From: Cynocephalus volans
Taxonomy: Eukaryota > Chordata > Mammalia > Dermoptera > Cynocephalidae
Direction: 5' to 3'
Length of the DNA stretch: 64,000 bases
Assembly: GCF_027409185.1 (NCBI RefSeq)
Contig: NC_084471.1
Location: 8,895,035-8,959,034 of the forward strand
The notes beneath the pieces are model-generated. The model had not been told where the DNA came from. It saw only the letters and a list, made by a program, of their open reading frames with translations, and did not search any database. Position 1 is the stretch's first letter, and every line of letters starts with the position of its first letter. The position numbers and the translations under genes were made by a program. Below are positions 1 through 17,800 of this stretch, piece by piece.

Positions 1-4398
<4,398 letters not shown>

Positions 4399-4655
4399 AG
4401 TGATGCCGCTGGTCCTCCCTGGGCATCGCTGGTCCTGGGCCCCAGGCCTGAAGGAGAGGAGCGCTCGCCCGGGACGGCCAGCCCTTGCGTGCCCAAACTG
4501 GACTAGCGGCATTGGAGCCTGCAGGGAAAAGTAGGGCCCACTGGGTAAGGGCAGTGGTTCTGTCCTTGGGGCCGCAGGGCCCGGGTTCCTCGTGTAAATA
4601 AACCCTTTTCTGTGGTCCCTACCCCTGAGAATAAAGGAACCCCAGCTTGGCTGTG
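4399..4655 (+). other. SHISA8: SHISA8 3' UTR with two poly-A signals
   Basis: A short 3' UTR. AATAAA occurs at 4597-4602 and again at 4630-4635. A GT-rich stretch follows the second signal (from about 4650), as expected downstream of a cleavage site. The exact cleavage site is inferred. Confidence 0.75.
4597..4635 (+). terminator. Tandem poly-A signals of SHISA8
   Basis: Two canonical AATAAA hexamers lie 27 bases apart (4597-4602 and 4630-4635), about 200-240 bases after the stop codon. A GT-rich downstream element follows the second. Either or both could be used. Confidence 0.75.
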
Positions 4656-7140
4656 AGTGGTGCTGATGGTGTTGGTCATTGGCAGGACAGCCGGCTGTGC
4701 AGGCAGAGGGCACAGCATGTGCAAGCACCAAGTGTGCTGAGAGCCAGGGAGAGGTGGCTGGAGAGGGTGGCCAGGGATGAATGCCAGGCTTAATGTCCAC
4801 ACTGGTGGGAGCCATGGGAGAGGGGACAGTTAGGCTTCAGGCATCTTATGGCCTGGGCACAGGGGAGAGGATTGTTGGGCCTGAGGCCCCCTTGGCGGGG
4901 GCGGGGTCCATGCCCTCTCCTGGAGGTAAGCCCCTCCAGCCAGTCACCCGCTCTACCACTTGAGTCAGCTGAACCTGGCTGATCCTCACTGACAGTCTGG
5001 CTGTAGGCCAGCCCCTGACCTGCAGGCCGCTTGGCCAGGTTGGCCCAGGGCCACCCTCCTAATGGGTGTGGGCCATGGGGACATCTGGTGCTCAGGATGG
5101 GGCAGCCTCCTCCCAGAGCTGCTCTGGGGAAAGAGGCTGGGGATGCTGGAGCAGAAGCCCCAGCAGTGACCCCCCCGAGTGCTCACACCACAAATGCCTG
5201 GCACTGCCAGCTCTCCGCCTTCCTGCCAGGAGGGCTCCCGGTACCTGGCTTGGCCCAGGGCCTTGCCGACAGCCTTCATGCATCTCCCACAGCACCTGTG
5301 CCAAGTACTGTTGGGGAGGTTGGAGGGCTGGGCTCTGGCCAGTTGAGGTGTGACTTCAACAGAGCCAGCCAGTCGGGTCTGTTTTTCTGCAGTGTACCCT
5401 AAGTATACTATTTTACTAATAATGGTCACCATTTATTGCTGTTTCTCATTTAATCCTCGCAAGAGCCCCATGCGGGAGGAGGGTGTCTCTACAGATGAGG
5501 AAATTGAGGTTTTGAGATCTAAATAAATTACCCAAGGTCAACCCACTGACTCCCAGGTTAGAAGCCTTTTTTTTTTTTTTTTTTTTTGGTGGGAAGGAGG
5601 ATCCAAACCCGTGACCTTGGTGTTATAAGGCCTCACTCTAACCAACTGAAGTCACTGGCCAGCCAGGACCCTCCTTTACTCTGCTGCCACTGTGAATCTG
5701 ATGGTGGCATGGCAGGCAGCTGGCAGCCTGGGTGAGGAGAAGTTATGAACATGTTTCTTGGCAGGGAGAGGCCCCGCTCCTAGGGTATAGGCAGCCTCAG
5801 ACCTTCCTCCTGCTGGCTGGCCTGCCCTGAGGTCCCCAAACCCACGAGGCCTGGTCTGTTGGAAGGTCCACTTCCCTGTCCCCTAAGCCTTTTGAGGAAA
5901 TCAAGGCCCAGAGCCTGGGACAGAGCCCTGAGCCCATGGTGCTGCCCACATCTAAGGCCCCCATGGCTTATAGGGGTAAAAGCCCTCACACTCTCAATGG
6001 GGTGGTGGGGCGCCCCCAGCCCTATCCCACAGCTGTGTAGAGCCAGAGGGGAGTGGGTGCTGAGTCATGGAGCCTGTCAAGACTCACAAAGGGATTGGGC
6101 TCTACAGCCACCTACAGCCACCCACCCTGGTGACACAGGCCCTGGCTGGGCTGTGTTGGGAGGTGGGCAGGACCCCTCTGCTCATTCTCAGTCCCAGGGT
6201 GTCCAGATTTCTATCCCACTGGGGCCAGGCTGAGGCCATGGGCAGTGGCCATCACTGAAAATACTGATCTAACAGTAGACATGATCAGCTGCAGCTCAGC
6301 CCCTCCTGGCCGCTCTGGTATTCAAGACAGTGTGGCCTACTTACTGTGACTGTAAGGGTGATGCTCAGAGGTGAAGGTGAGCAGGGCCAGGCCATATGCC
6401 TTGCACTTCAGACCTCAAGCTCATTCCCATGAGGTACCCTGGACTCCACCTCTGACAAGGCCCAAAACTCCCATCTTAACCGCTCCTTGTGGTCTTAAAC
6501 GCCCTGGGGTGTCTTAAGCCAAGCCCAGCCTCTCGCCAGCCTCACAAGGCACTTACCATACATACACTGGTACTTTATGTGTCATGTCATTCGAACCCAG
6601 CTGACAAGACTATGGGTCTGTAGTCATTCTGCACATGTGGAAGTGGAGGCGAGGCCAGCCCCACCCAAGGTGACCCAGCTGGGAAGTACAGGAGCTGGAC
6701 TTGGATCTGACTCACAAGCCAGTGAACCTCCTGAGGGTCACTGTCAGTAGAGGAGAGGAAACAAAGGAGCAGCCCACCCAATGGGGGAGAGATTTAGCAC
6801 CCCAAATCCCAAAGAACTGCTGCTGTCAGCCAGCCGGTCAGCTCCATGTCCAGGGAACAAGTTGGAACTTGGACATAGTGACCTCTGACCCCAGAAGCAC
6901 CACCAACATCCCTTTTGTCCCAGGCCCTTGGCCAGCCCTGGAGTGGGGGCCAGGCACCAGAATGAAGGGGCCAGGTATGCTGGCGGGCTAGGAAAGCCTG
7001 TTAGACTGAACCAACCCAGGGGATGCTCAGCAGTGAGAGGGAGGGGCTGCCCTCAGTTCCTAGCACACTGCAGGCCAAGTCATGCAGCCACCTGGCTAGT
7101 TACCATAGCAGTCACACTACAGACCCTCACACACCTTGTG
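4656..7140. other. Intergenic gap between convergent SHISA8 and SREBF2
   Basis: About 2.5 kb between two 3' ends. It contains a MIR-like fragment (about 5405-5545) and one reverse-strand SINE monomer (5562-5667). The remainder, including short ORFs, shows nothing I can assign. Confidence 0.6.
5562..5667 (-). mobile_element. tRNA-Ile-like SINE monomer, reverse strand
   Basis: A T-run at 5567-5586 (the poly-A tail on the minus strand) leads into a reversed tRNA-Ile-like body. On the minus strand it reads about TGGCTGGCCAGTGACTTCAG, then a GGTCACGGGTTTGGATCC box-B region. Confidence 0.85.
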
Positions 7141-7160
7141 CTGAGTGGTACCAATCTGTG

Positions 7161-7166
7161 TTTATT
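7161..7166 (-). terminator. Distal poly-A signal of SREBF2
   Basis: Canonical AATAAA on the minus strand about 1.5 kb after the stop codon, followed in transcript sense by a T/G-containing region. Confidence 0.7.
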
Positions 7167-7942
7167 GGATAACCTATGTCCTGGACATGGTGAATGATTC
7201 AACATCAAGGAAGCCATAGGCGTGTCCCTCTTTTCAGTGAAAAGCCACCCCCCCACCCCTAAATAATAACAAGGCACAGTATATACACATGACATAAGGG
7301 TTAGGGTGACCCAGTGGGTAGGGTCCATAAATTACAGTGAAAGTGGGGGGAGAGGCAGAAGATAGAGTGGGTAGGGTCCAGGGACAGACCCAACTCAAAG
7401 CTAACCCATTCCAGCCTGCACTCAGCATCAAGGAGTCGCTGCTGTGAGCACCACCAAATCTGTGCTGGGGCTCCTGCCTGCCCTCTGCCCCAACCAGGAG
7501 GGTGGGAAGCACAGGGAGGGAGGGTCCCTTAGTCACTCAGGAGGCTCTGGGAGAAAAAGACGCCAGGGAGGCACCAAGCCAGGGGATCCAGAAAAGTGGG
7601 ATCACATTTCCTCCAAAGACCCCCATCAAGGCAGGGGACTTCATTCCTAGTGCCCATACTTTGCCCAACCCCAAAAGAGGGGCTTATCACTGGGGAGGGG
7701 TTAGGAGCTGGTCCCCACCACCCTGGCTTATTTTTAGGTCAAGAATCAGGGATAAAAATATACTATGGAGGTAGGAGTTGGGGTTGGGGGTGGGAGACTG
7801 AGAAACCACAATGAAGGACCCTGGCCCCCAGTCCTAATGGGGGGCTTCATCCCTCCCAGCCCCCTGGGCCTACCCTGAGCTTGGGCTGCCATCCCAGAGG
7901 ATGGGGGAGTGGGAAGGAACAGGACAATTAAATAAGATACTG

Positions 7943-7948
7943 TTTATT
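7943..7948 (-). terminator. Proximal alternative poly-A signal of SREBF2
   Basis: AATAAA on the minus strand inside the 3' UTR, about 720 bases after the stop codon, in an A/T-rich context. It could produce a short 3' UTR isoform. Confidence 0.45.
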
Positions 7949-8668
7949 TTTTAAAAAATTAAAAAAGAATGCAGATATTATTTCTTCCATCCCTAGGCCT
8001 GCCTCCTGCCTCCCACCCGCCTCCCTGGGGCTGGACTCCCAGCTCCTTCCCTAGCTGTCCCATGTAATGAGAAGAAAACAATGAACTGGCTTAGTGAGGC
8101 ACAAGAGAGGGAATGCAGACCCAGGGAGAGAAACAGAGATGCTACAGCAATTTCGCCCTACATCACGGCAAACCCAAGCATACTGATATAAAAACATTTG
8201 TATAAAAAGGGGGGAAGGGGCATGCTGGGCACAACCCCGAGGGCAAATTGCTCCCTGGTACTCAGAGACCTATGTCCCCCAGAGAGAAAGCCTGATAAAA
8301 AATGAGGAAGCAAAAGGGGAGAGAAATGTTCAGAGGAGAGAGGATCTCAAGAGGGCTGGAGGCAGGGGCTTGGCAGCTTGGGAGCTCCCCCTGCTGCTTT
8401 TGAGTCAGGGATGCCCCCCAATTCCTGCCCAGTCTTTCCTCTCTGGCCCACCAGGCCCTAGACCACAGGCATCTATTGACAGCAGCTTTAAGGGGCTCTG
8501 CCTAGAGGCTTGCTGGCCTGAGGTGGTCCAAAATTGGCAGGTGACAGCTCAGAAAACAAGGCTCATCCCTACAGCTCTGAGAGAGGAGGGAGAAAAACTA
8601 GAGACAGAGGGAGAAGGGAGAGAGAGACTGAGAGACACAGGTGGAGGGAGGTGTGCTGAGCCTGGTGG

Positions 8669-8889
8669 TCAGGAGGCGGCAATGGCAGTGCCGCCACCCA
8701 GCTTGACAATCATCTGCTGGCAGTCGTTGCAGGAGCGCCGGTCGCCCACTTTCTCCAGGGTGCGGGCAGCCTCAGCCAGCAGCACTGCCCGCTGGCCCGG
8801 GGAGGAAAGGAAGGAGAGGGGAAGGTGGCGGCAGGCTAGCAGGATGGCAGTGGCCCGCTCTCGCTGGCCAGGCCAGGCATCCACCTCTC
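8669..8889 (-). CDS. SREBF2: SREBF2 exon 19, coding part (residues 1065-1137)
   Basis: Acceptor TCCCACAG. Encodes [20 protein letters not shown] through [19 protein letters not shown], with the TGA stop at 8671-8669. The C terminus matches human SREBP-2. Confidence 0.97.
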
Positions 8890-11800
8890 CTGTGGGAATG
8901 ATGAGATACCTTAGGAAGTGAGAACCTGCATACAGCAGGTGCTGTTCCAAGGGCTTAATGAAGACTCACTGAACCCTCACACCCATCCTGGGAAGTAGGT
9001 TCTGCTGCCCTCCCTAGTTCACACGAGAGATGACCTTGGCCGGTGTTACACAGCCAGTATGCGGTGGGACTGAGGTGAAACCCAGGTGCTCTGGCTCCAG
9101 AGCCCATGCCTCTATCCCTGCTCCTACACAAGGACCCACCCCAGCCCTCCCTCTCCACTCAAGGCAGGACCCATGAGCACTAGACTAATGCCTGCCCCCA
9201 CCCTAACCCCCCACCAAATCAAGCTCTGGGCTTCTTTCATTCTTACACCACCTCAGAGAAAATGCAGATGAGGACATCACTGCGGCTCAGAGGTGAGAGG
9301 CGTGAGGCATGCTTGAGCGCACTCTGCCAGATGAAGAGCTGGGTTGGGCCCCTTCCACCTCTCTGCTCCTAGGGCAGGGCTGGGGAGCTGTGGGACTCAC
9401 CGTGCTTGGCATTCTGTGTGGTGCGCCGCCGCAGGCTGTGCTCCAGCAGTTGGTGGGTGCGAGTGGGGCTGGCTCCTGCCATCAGGCGCACAGTGGCTTC
9501 ATGCAGGAACACCTGGGAAAAGGCAGGGCAACACAGAGTCGAACCGAGGGTCCTTGCCTGTCTGTGCCTCAGTGGTTGCTTCCTGAGCCATCTCATCTGC
9601 CATACCAGTCTACCTTGCTCATCCCTTGAAAGCAACCTCTGTTGTCCCCCACTCTGACCCTGAGCCAAGCCAGAAACCTGGATGAGCAGCAGGATAGGGG
9701 AACAAAGCATAGGCCAGCTGGCAGAGGGCAAGAGCAAGAGGCAAAGGGCCTGCTTTCCTCCACTGGTGATGTACCCTCTGGGGTTGGAGGACAAGCAGGC
9801 TGGTGTAGCCTCAAGTCCCTGGAGGCTGCCTCCAGCTTGACAAAAGAACAGGTGAGGCAGGGATAGAGGGTGAGGAGGGACAGCTGGGCTGGCACCAGAG
9901 AGGTTCAGTGTCCTGTTTCCAACTGCTTCTTCAGAAAGGAACAGAGCTAGACATTTTCAGGGGAAAGCCCTGCAGCTCAGGTAAATATGAGTCACTGCGG
10001 GGTGGAGGGCAAGGCCTAGGTCTCTAATTTCTTATATCTCCAGCTCCTTTATGCCTTGCCATCTCAGTCTTTGGGGAGCGTCTTCTGTGCTTCTGGTTGG
10101 ACTCTAGCCCCGGTAGGCAATGGGAAGCCACAGAAGGGTTCTCAGAAGGGGACAGGCAGGATGGAAATGATATTTGAAGAGGCCTTTGATACCAGCCATG
10201 CCATCAGCAGACCAGAGGGCCGGCCAGAGTGGGTTCTGGGGGGCAAAAGCAGTGCCCCAAACCTTGGGGCACACTTCCTCTTTTCCACAGTAACGGGTGG
10301 TTCTTTGATGACTATATTTTGTCTGGTGTGTCTGTCTTGGCTCACTGCACCAGTGGCCACAGCATGACCCTGTGAGGGTCCCACAGCATCTTAGAGTGAT
10401 GGGCATGGGGGCTGAACACCAGTTTCTATGACAGCAGCCTCGCTCTGAGATCTTCTTTTTGTCCCTTCCAAACACAACCCTTTGCCCCTCACTGACACTT
10501 CTGGGTCTCCTCACTCAAATTTTTAGAACATAATCCAGGTAAAAATATGTCGAGTATGTTATTTTAATTAGCAATAAAAATAAAACAAACAAGGAAATGA
10601 CATGAGTCCCACTTATACAACTGTCCTCAGAGACTTATCTCAGGTCCTGTGGCCATCGCCAAGGGGATGTTTGGTAGGGAAGGTCTGTGATAGAACCAAA
10701 GCCCCAGTGGCTCAGAAAAAGGATTAAAGTGAACTTCCCTTTAAACGCAGTTCTAGGGAGACTCTGTCACTGTGACGACCAGTTATGAAAGTCAGCATGG
10801 AGTGCCCCACTTGCTCCCACTCCCCTCAGAGCCTTTCCACCACAGCATTTGGCTGGTGAGGTATGGTTCTATGCTGGCCTCTGTTCAAGGGCAGAGTGAG
10901 ACCTGCTCACTGCTGTGCTCCAGGGCCAGGCACGCAGCAGGTACTCAGCCAACATGTGCTCAACAAAGGAATGTGTGGCACCCAGCCCAGTGTCAGGCCT
11001 GAGCAGGTGCTTGACAGGTCACCTGGCTGACTTCAGGGGGCCAACTCCATAATTACACACTGGTACCTGTGCTGGGTTCTGGGGCTCAGGCCCTACAGAC
11101 CCCAATCTGCCCTCCCCCACCAGTCAGCCAGGCCTCACCTTGCGGTAGGCTGGGCGGAAGCTGTGCGCCAGCCTGCGCAGACTGCCCAGGTCCCGCTGGA
11201 AGCCAGCCAACTCCGTGCCTGACGCATGGTAGGTCTCACCTAGGGCTTGGCTGGCAGCTGCCTGCTTTTGCCAGAGCACTGTCCGCAATGAGAGTAGCAG
11301 GTCACAGGTGAGCAGCTGGACCACCTGTGGGGTGAGCCACGAAGGAGGGGAAAGGTAACTGGCCTATCCCTGAGTCAGGGATCCCAGTACCTACCAGGAT
11401 CTCCCCCAGCCCAACACTCAGCAGCTCTGAGAGGAAGTGGCGAGCCCAAGCCTGGAAAACTCTCCACAGAGAGTGAGAGAACAGCTGAGGGGAGAACTAA
11501 CCCTTTCCATGATGGTGGGAGGTGGGAGATTTGTTCTCCCCATTCTGCAGGTGAGAAAGCTGAGGCTCAGAGACTGACAGCAGCTTGTGTAGGGGACACA
11601 GCATGGGTGATGGCAGGGGCAGTGGAAGGAACAAAACCCTGTGAGTCTGAAGGCACAGGTTCTCCCACCTCACAGGGCCCCCATGGCTGACCTGGAGGCT
11701 GAGATACAGAGAAGGTGCCAAGGCCTTCCTCCTCCAGAGGAATCAAATAGCCTGAAGTGGCAGCACAGCCTGGAGATTGGGGAGGTAGCAGAAGGAGGGG

Positions 11801-14800
11801 GAGGAAGTGTCCAAGAAGGCAGAACCTCAGAATGGTTTCATGCCTGAATGTTAAACTGACTGACCTGGATTTATCCTGGTTTGCCACTTATTAGCTACAT
11901 GACCCTGGCACATGACTTAGATCTCTCTGTGCCTCATTTTCCTCATCCATAAAATGGGAACAGCACCACAAGGCTGTTGTAAGAGCATTATAGAGGACTG
12001 CACTGCATGTGGGCATGATGCCACACAAGCATGGGCTACACGTACTCTCTGCACGCTACCTATGAGGCAGGGCTGCCCACCTGATTCCCAATGGCCCATC
12101 AGCACCATGCAGAGCAGTGAGGAGACAGCAAGTCCTTTTTGAGATGGGCCACAAGCAGCCCTCAGGTTCAGATGGACTCCACCCATTTCACCCAGCCCTG
12201 GCTTTCCTTTTCCCCAAGGCACTGCGCCTAGGGAGGTCACTGTGCTGCCCTAGACCCCACCCTGGACCCTGCTCTGTGCCCACATGATGCCCTACCCCTT
12301 GGCTGCGCTGTTTTCTGGCTGCTGACAGCTTCAAGGAGACATGGATGAGGATCCCCCTCCTCAAACAAAACCTAGCACTTCTACAATGTGAGCGTTAGAG
12401 GAGCACCTCTGGGTATGGGAGCAGCCTCAGAGGGCTACCAGGCTCCAGGGGTCTCCCTCTTCTAGGCTCATTCTCCCGCCACACAACTGAGACCCAGGAA
12501 TCCCAGCCCCAAGAATGGCTGCAAGCTTCTCTCTCATTCCTCACACTTAGCTGACAGTGTTTGGTTCTCTCATAAAGACAAATATCAAGGAAGACCAACA
12601 GAAAGCCCAACAGAAAAACTGAGATGTGGCTCCCCATCCTGCTTGTAGTCTTGGCAGCCCAGGGGACTTAGGCCCTTTCTGCACGTTGCCTGTCTCTGTG
12701 GGGCTGGCATGCTGTCCTGGGTGCACCCCAGCACCCAGACCCACAGAAAGCCTCTAGCTTGAAGTGCCAGTCTGGCCACCTGGGACCAAACCCCAGTGAG
12801 TGGCTCAGAGTCTGACCCTCAAGGACTCTCCTCATCCCTCCCTTTCCGGAGTTTTCCAGGTGAGCTGATGGTGCTTTGTTTCCAGCTGCGTGCACTCCTA
12901 CCCTCCCCTTTCTCCTGGGATGGTCGTGCCTTGGACCCAACAGTGGCAGCAGTGCCCACTCACAAGGATCCCCTCCCCGAGTTATGGGGCCTTGGGTCAG
13001 GGCACGGTAGGAGGTCTCTCGAGGGCCGGGCAGGCCTCTGTGATGCACTGTGGAAACATTGCATGGGTACTGCTAGAACATGCAATGCAACTACAATGCA
13101 CCGCAGCTGCTCGCCAGGAGGTATAAGGCCAGCCACAGAGGCGCCCAAGGCAGTCAGTTGGCTTGGGAGGAGGGTATCTGAGGGCGGAGGGGCCCATTCA
13201 AAGGCTGGCCTGCAGAGGACTGTGGAGCATGCAAGTTGCCTGGAGCAAATGCAGAGCCCTGGCCTGCTACAGTTCACCTGGGCTTATGGAGAGCTGTAGG
13301 ACAGCAGGATCTGGGATTCAGAGAGCCAAGGTGTAGGTGGAAACATGCTTGCCCCAGGGACCAAAAAGGGGATACCCCTAGGCCAACAGGCCACATTTTT
13401 GGAAAAGGGGGCCGATAGCCTGGCTTTTTTGTCTCTTGGACAGCCCCACAGGCTAGGTAAGCTCAAGGGGAGAGGGAGTGTTCTTATAGACCAGAGAGGC
13501 CAGTTAAGCCCCTACTCACGTGGTTAAGGGCGGGGTCAGAGGTGGCCCCACTGACGTTGAGGCTGCTCCATAGGTGGCTACTGGCCCTCTCGCAATGACA
13601 AAAGGAACTTTGCTGCCCATCTGCTTTTCCAGAGAGTGAGGCATGCATGGCTCTGCAGGCGTGGAAGACAGACTTCACCAGGGGGCTCCTGCAACGGAGA
13701 CAGGCAGGTGAGAGGTAGGTCAGTGCATGTCACTTGGGTAACAGTTGAGGAGCTTAAGCTGGTGACTGGCATACCCCACACAACAATACGTAGGTCTGTT
13801 GGCTGCAAAGTTGCCATAATGGTTCCAGTAGCCAGCTCCAGATCTGAAACACCAGCCCTAAGTGAGGGCTGGCTCTCCACACTACAGAACTTCCTTCATT
13901 TAACACTGGAAGGGATCAGAGGCCTAGGCTCAACTGCAGGACTACTGTTAAGCAGCCACTTAGGGCCGGCCCGTGGCTCACTTGGAAGAGCGTGGGGCTG
14001 AAAACACCAAGTCAAGGGTTAAGATCCCCTTACAAGTCATCTTTTTTTTTTTTTTTTTTAAAAAAAGGAAGCCACCTAAGATGGCCATTCAAACGATCTG
14101 AAATGATCTGTGCCTTGGTTTCCTTACTGATAAAGTGGCCACAATACCGCTTGCTATTACCTATGGTGATATAAAGAGGTTGTCCTGTTATGTGTTCTCT
14201 AAGGGACCATTCTCCCAGAAGTCTGATGTTAAACTCTCTGGAGAAACTTAGCTTCTTTTCATAGAGCAGACTGTGGAGAGGTTGGGGAGGTGTGGTTGGG
14301 GGAGGGTTCCCTAATGTCATTGTCGCTCAAGAGCAAAGGGACCCAGGAGTAACTGCATCCGGTGGTGGTGGTTGTGGGGAGGATGCCTGCTATGGCGTCT
14401 TAGCTGTCTGCTGCTGCAGCTCTGCTGCTTAGAGGTGAGGTGACTTCAGCCAACTTACCTACTGAGCCTCACTTTGCTCAGGTCAGCTGGCTGGGACACA
14501 CATACATATGGGTGGAGTGCTATTTCAAGGCTGGCGCAGGGTGGGTGCTTACTGGTCAGGGCTACTTAAAAGAAATTGGGGTGTAGGACCTACTTTAGGA
14601 AACAAAGGCTTCAAACCTGCTCACACACACTTTTCTCAGCTTCCTCCTTTGCTCCTGGCTAAGCATCTGCTCGACAGGAAATGTCACAGCTTTGGCTGTA
14701 AGGATGAGACCTCCTAGGGCTTCTCTGACTGGGAGCACTTCATGATTTCTCTCACGAACACCCAGACTCAACAATGCATCAAGGCAGGACTGCCCACCGC

Positions 14801-17800
14801 TAAGGGCCAAATGCCCTCAAGACACAGACATGAGCCTCCAAAGAAGAATGTCAAAAGCTCTCTGTTTATGCCTTGTACTAAAGGCCCTTTTAGTTATAGG
14901 AGACGGTTGACAGGGCTAATGGTGGGGTGGTTGGTGGCTGAAAGGAAACTGTATAAAATGCTGGCATACAGGAGCAGGATCCTCCAGCCCACACAAGCTT
15001 CAGGGGAAACACTGGCTTCCCTGTGTTGGCTGTGAGCCACCAGTACACTGCCAGGAGCCACACTGCTCTGTCTCCTTTTTAGCTTGTGGCACCAAGGAGG
15101 CTGTCAGGGTGAAGCCCAGGAAGCAGCACTGACAGCTACTGGGACGACTGTCATGCTGTGCAGAGCACCACACTCACAAAGAGGGATGTGCTGGCCCAGC
15201 TTGGGTTCTCTGTGGTGTCCTCCTTCCCCTTCTCTAGCCTCCCATCTGTCACGCAGTCCCAACCCTTCATCCCAACATGGCCACCCAGACCTGCTCCCTC
15301 CCACTAACCCAAACAAGATTCCCCTGAAGAGAAGCAGATGAGTGGCCTTGGAGGCTTACGTACTCGGTCACTTCCAGGGCCTTGGGGACACGCTCTACTT
15401 CGGTAAAATGAGAGCGCACAGCCACATCGTCTCCCTGGAGCCAGCTGATGGCCATAGTGATTGCGGACGTCCACCACCGACAGATGACATCTGGACCTAC
15501 AGGGAAACAGCACCAAACACACTCCAGCACCCACAGAAACCAGATCTGTGGCGCTCAGCGGCTGGCTGTATCCTGTTCCTACATGGTATGTGGCAGCTGT
15601 ACCTTCTGGTGATGGGCCAGGGGCCTCTGGGTTGCCCTCTCATATGATTCTGGTGGGAGTATTAACCAGCACAATCTTTTGGAAAGTGTTCAGCAATATG
15701 TATCAACAGTTTATTCCTATTAACCTAGTGATCCCATGTCTGGCAATCTATCACAATAAAATGGGCTTAAACAGAGAAAAAAAATCTAACAAAGATGTTC
15801 ACTGTAGTGTTTTTTCTCTTTTGGCTGCTGGCTGGAACAGGGATCTGAACCTGTGACCTTGGTGTTATAAGGCTGTGCTCTAACCAACTGAGCTAAGACT
15901 AGTGTTATTTTTAAATAAAAAGTTGGACACAACCTAAACTTTCAGTAGCCATGAAGAATGGTATCTTCAAAGTATCTGTAGTAACAGTCTTACGTTAGAA
16001 TATTTTAAGTCTTTTCCTTCCTGAGCCTCTGTTTTCTCTACTGCAAAATTATGCTAGTGCTCTCACAAAGCCAGTGGTGATGGTCATACAAGATAAAAGG
16101 TGTAAGAGCATGTGCTTTCCTAAACTCTAACATAAAGAGAGGCCATGAGGCCAGTGGTTATGATGCGATGGCTGTTGTTCTGGAATCCTTCCCTCCCTAC
16201 GGATAGTAGCCAGAAGGTAGCTTGGCACCCCAATCTTTCCCAGTGGCCTCAGAAGCCTGGGAGGTGGCAGCTAATGTGCTATCACCCTGATGGCAGTTTA
16301 GGGATAGAAGCAAAGAATGTCCTGGTGTTAATCCAGTCAGTGGGTTGCACTATGATACCCAAGGCAATGGGGAGCCGAAGGGTGGTACAGACACCCACAT
16401 GAAATGTCTCTTCGGCAGAGAATGTAAGACTTGAGAGCAGCCTCAAGGGGCCACTGAGCATCTGAAAGGTAGAGTCACCAACAACCTGCAGTGCCTGCAC
16501 TGCTGGTTGCATATTCTTCTGGGCATTTGGAAAGAGTTCTGACGTGGCCCACCCAGCCAGAGCCTGAGGAAGACATTCACTTACTCACTCTCCCACTTCT
16601 ATAAGAACCACTATTTCCTGACCCCAGAATACTAGACTCCAGAGAAGATACTTAAGCAGACACTCATAACTAACCATGGACCCCGGGACAAAACAGTTGT
16701 GAAGGACTGAATTAAGTAATCCCGGAGACTATGGAGCTGCCCTGCACTTACTTACCAAGGGCTGACTTGAGCACAGAGCTGCTGGAGAATGGTGGGGTCA
16801 CGATCCCCACAGAGTCCACAAAAGAATGAAGTAATTTCAGGTACTTCAGAGCACTGGAGAATTCACTAGAAAGAAAAGAAAGGGTCCTGTGTATATCAAA
16901 ATGTACATGAAGACCACACTCATGGCTTAGCTGTTCAGCTCTCCTGCTCTAAGACCCACCAGCCACTACTGGCCCCTCCTCCCCCATCATCCCAGGCACC
17001 CCATTCACACATTCTACAGGCCTTCCTTCCTGTCCTGACTCCTCCCCACAAGGTCCAATTCCAATGTCATCTCCCAGAAGTTTTCTCACTTCCCCCAGGC
17101 AGAACCGCCCCCTGCCTTCCTGCTCAGATGCACTGTTGTCAGAACCTGGGCCTTGCACGAGAGTGACTGTGGTACCTGTCTGCCTCAGTGAAGAACAGAC
17201 AGTGCTCAATAACTGAGTAAGAGCTCAAGATTGCTCAGAACACTCAGTGAGGGGCTGGGGTCCCCAAGATATCCAGACCGAAGTGTCTGCCTTCTGCTCA
17301 GCTCTCCACATTCCATTCCTGTCCCCTCTCCACAGGCCACTGTCCCCAACTCCAAAATGCAAAGCAAATTAATAAAATTTCTGACTTGCTCCAAGTACTG
17401 ACTTTGCTTGATGGAAGGATGGGGAAAAAGAGAAAGTACTTAGTTTAGGAAAAAAGGCAAGGCCAGAGCTTACAAAGAGCTCTCATTTTTGAGAAATAAA
17501 TACAAAGGAATCATTCCATTTCCTGGCTGACCTGACACTAGGGCTTGTTTCCATCTAGGACTGCAGGGCTTAAGGCCTCCCTTGAGCTGCCTGGACAGAC
17601 AGGGCCCCGAGGCAGGGCGGTCAGCCTGGGGACTTTACCAGCTCTCTTCTTCCTGGTCTCCAGTCTTCTTTTTGGCTTGAGGTTTCACCAAGGACTCCAC
17701 AGCTCGCTCCAGCAAGTTCTTACAGAAGGCCTGGTGGACTTGGGCAACAGGGTCAGCTGAAGAAGAGAAAGGCAAGAGGAATAAATGGGTCTTATTTATG

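Larger units (their letters stand above)
7145..8668 (-). other. SREBF2: SREBF2 3' UTR (about 1.5 kb)
   Basis: Runs from the stop codon to the distal AATAAA at 7166-7161. The length is similar to that of the human transcript as I recall it. A proximal AATAAA at 7948-7943, preceded by an A/T tract, could give a shorter transcript. The cleavage position is inferred, not seen. Confidence 0.7.
11325..13519 (-). other. SREBF2 intron 16 (host of MIR33A)
   Basis: Contains MIR33A (13038-13106) and a MIR-family fragment (11870-12010). The remainder is unassigned. Confidence 0.65.

Noticed and set aside
9369..9794. 141-residue minus-strand open frame around SREBF2 exon 18
   Set aside because: It is exon 18 read through into both introns. 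Only 9401-9512 is bounded by splice sites and matches SREBP-2.
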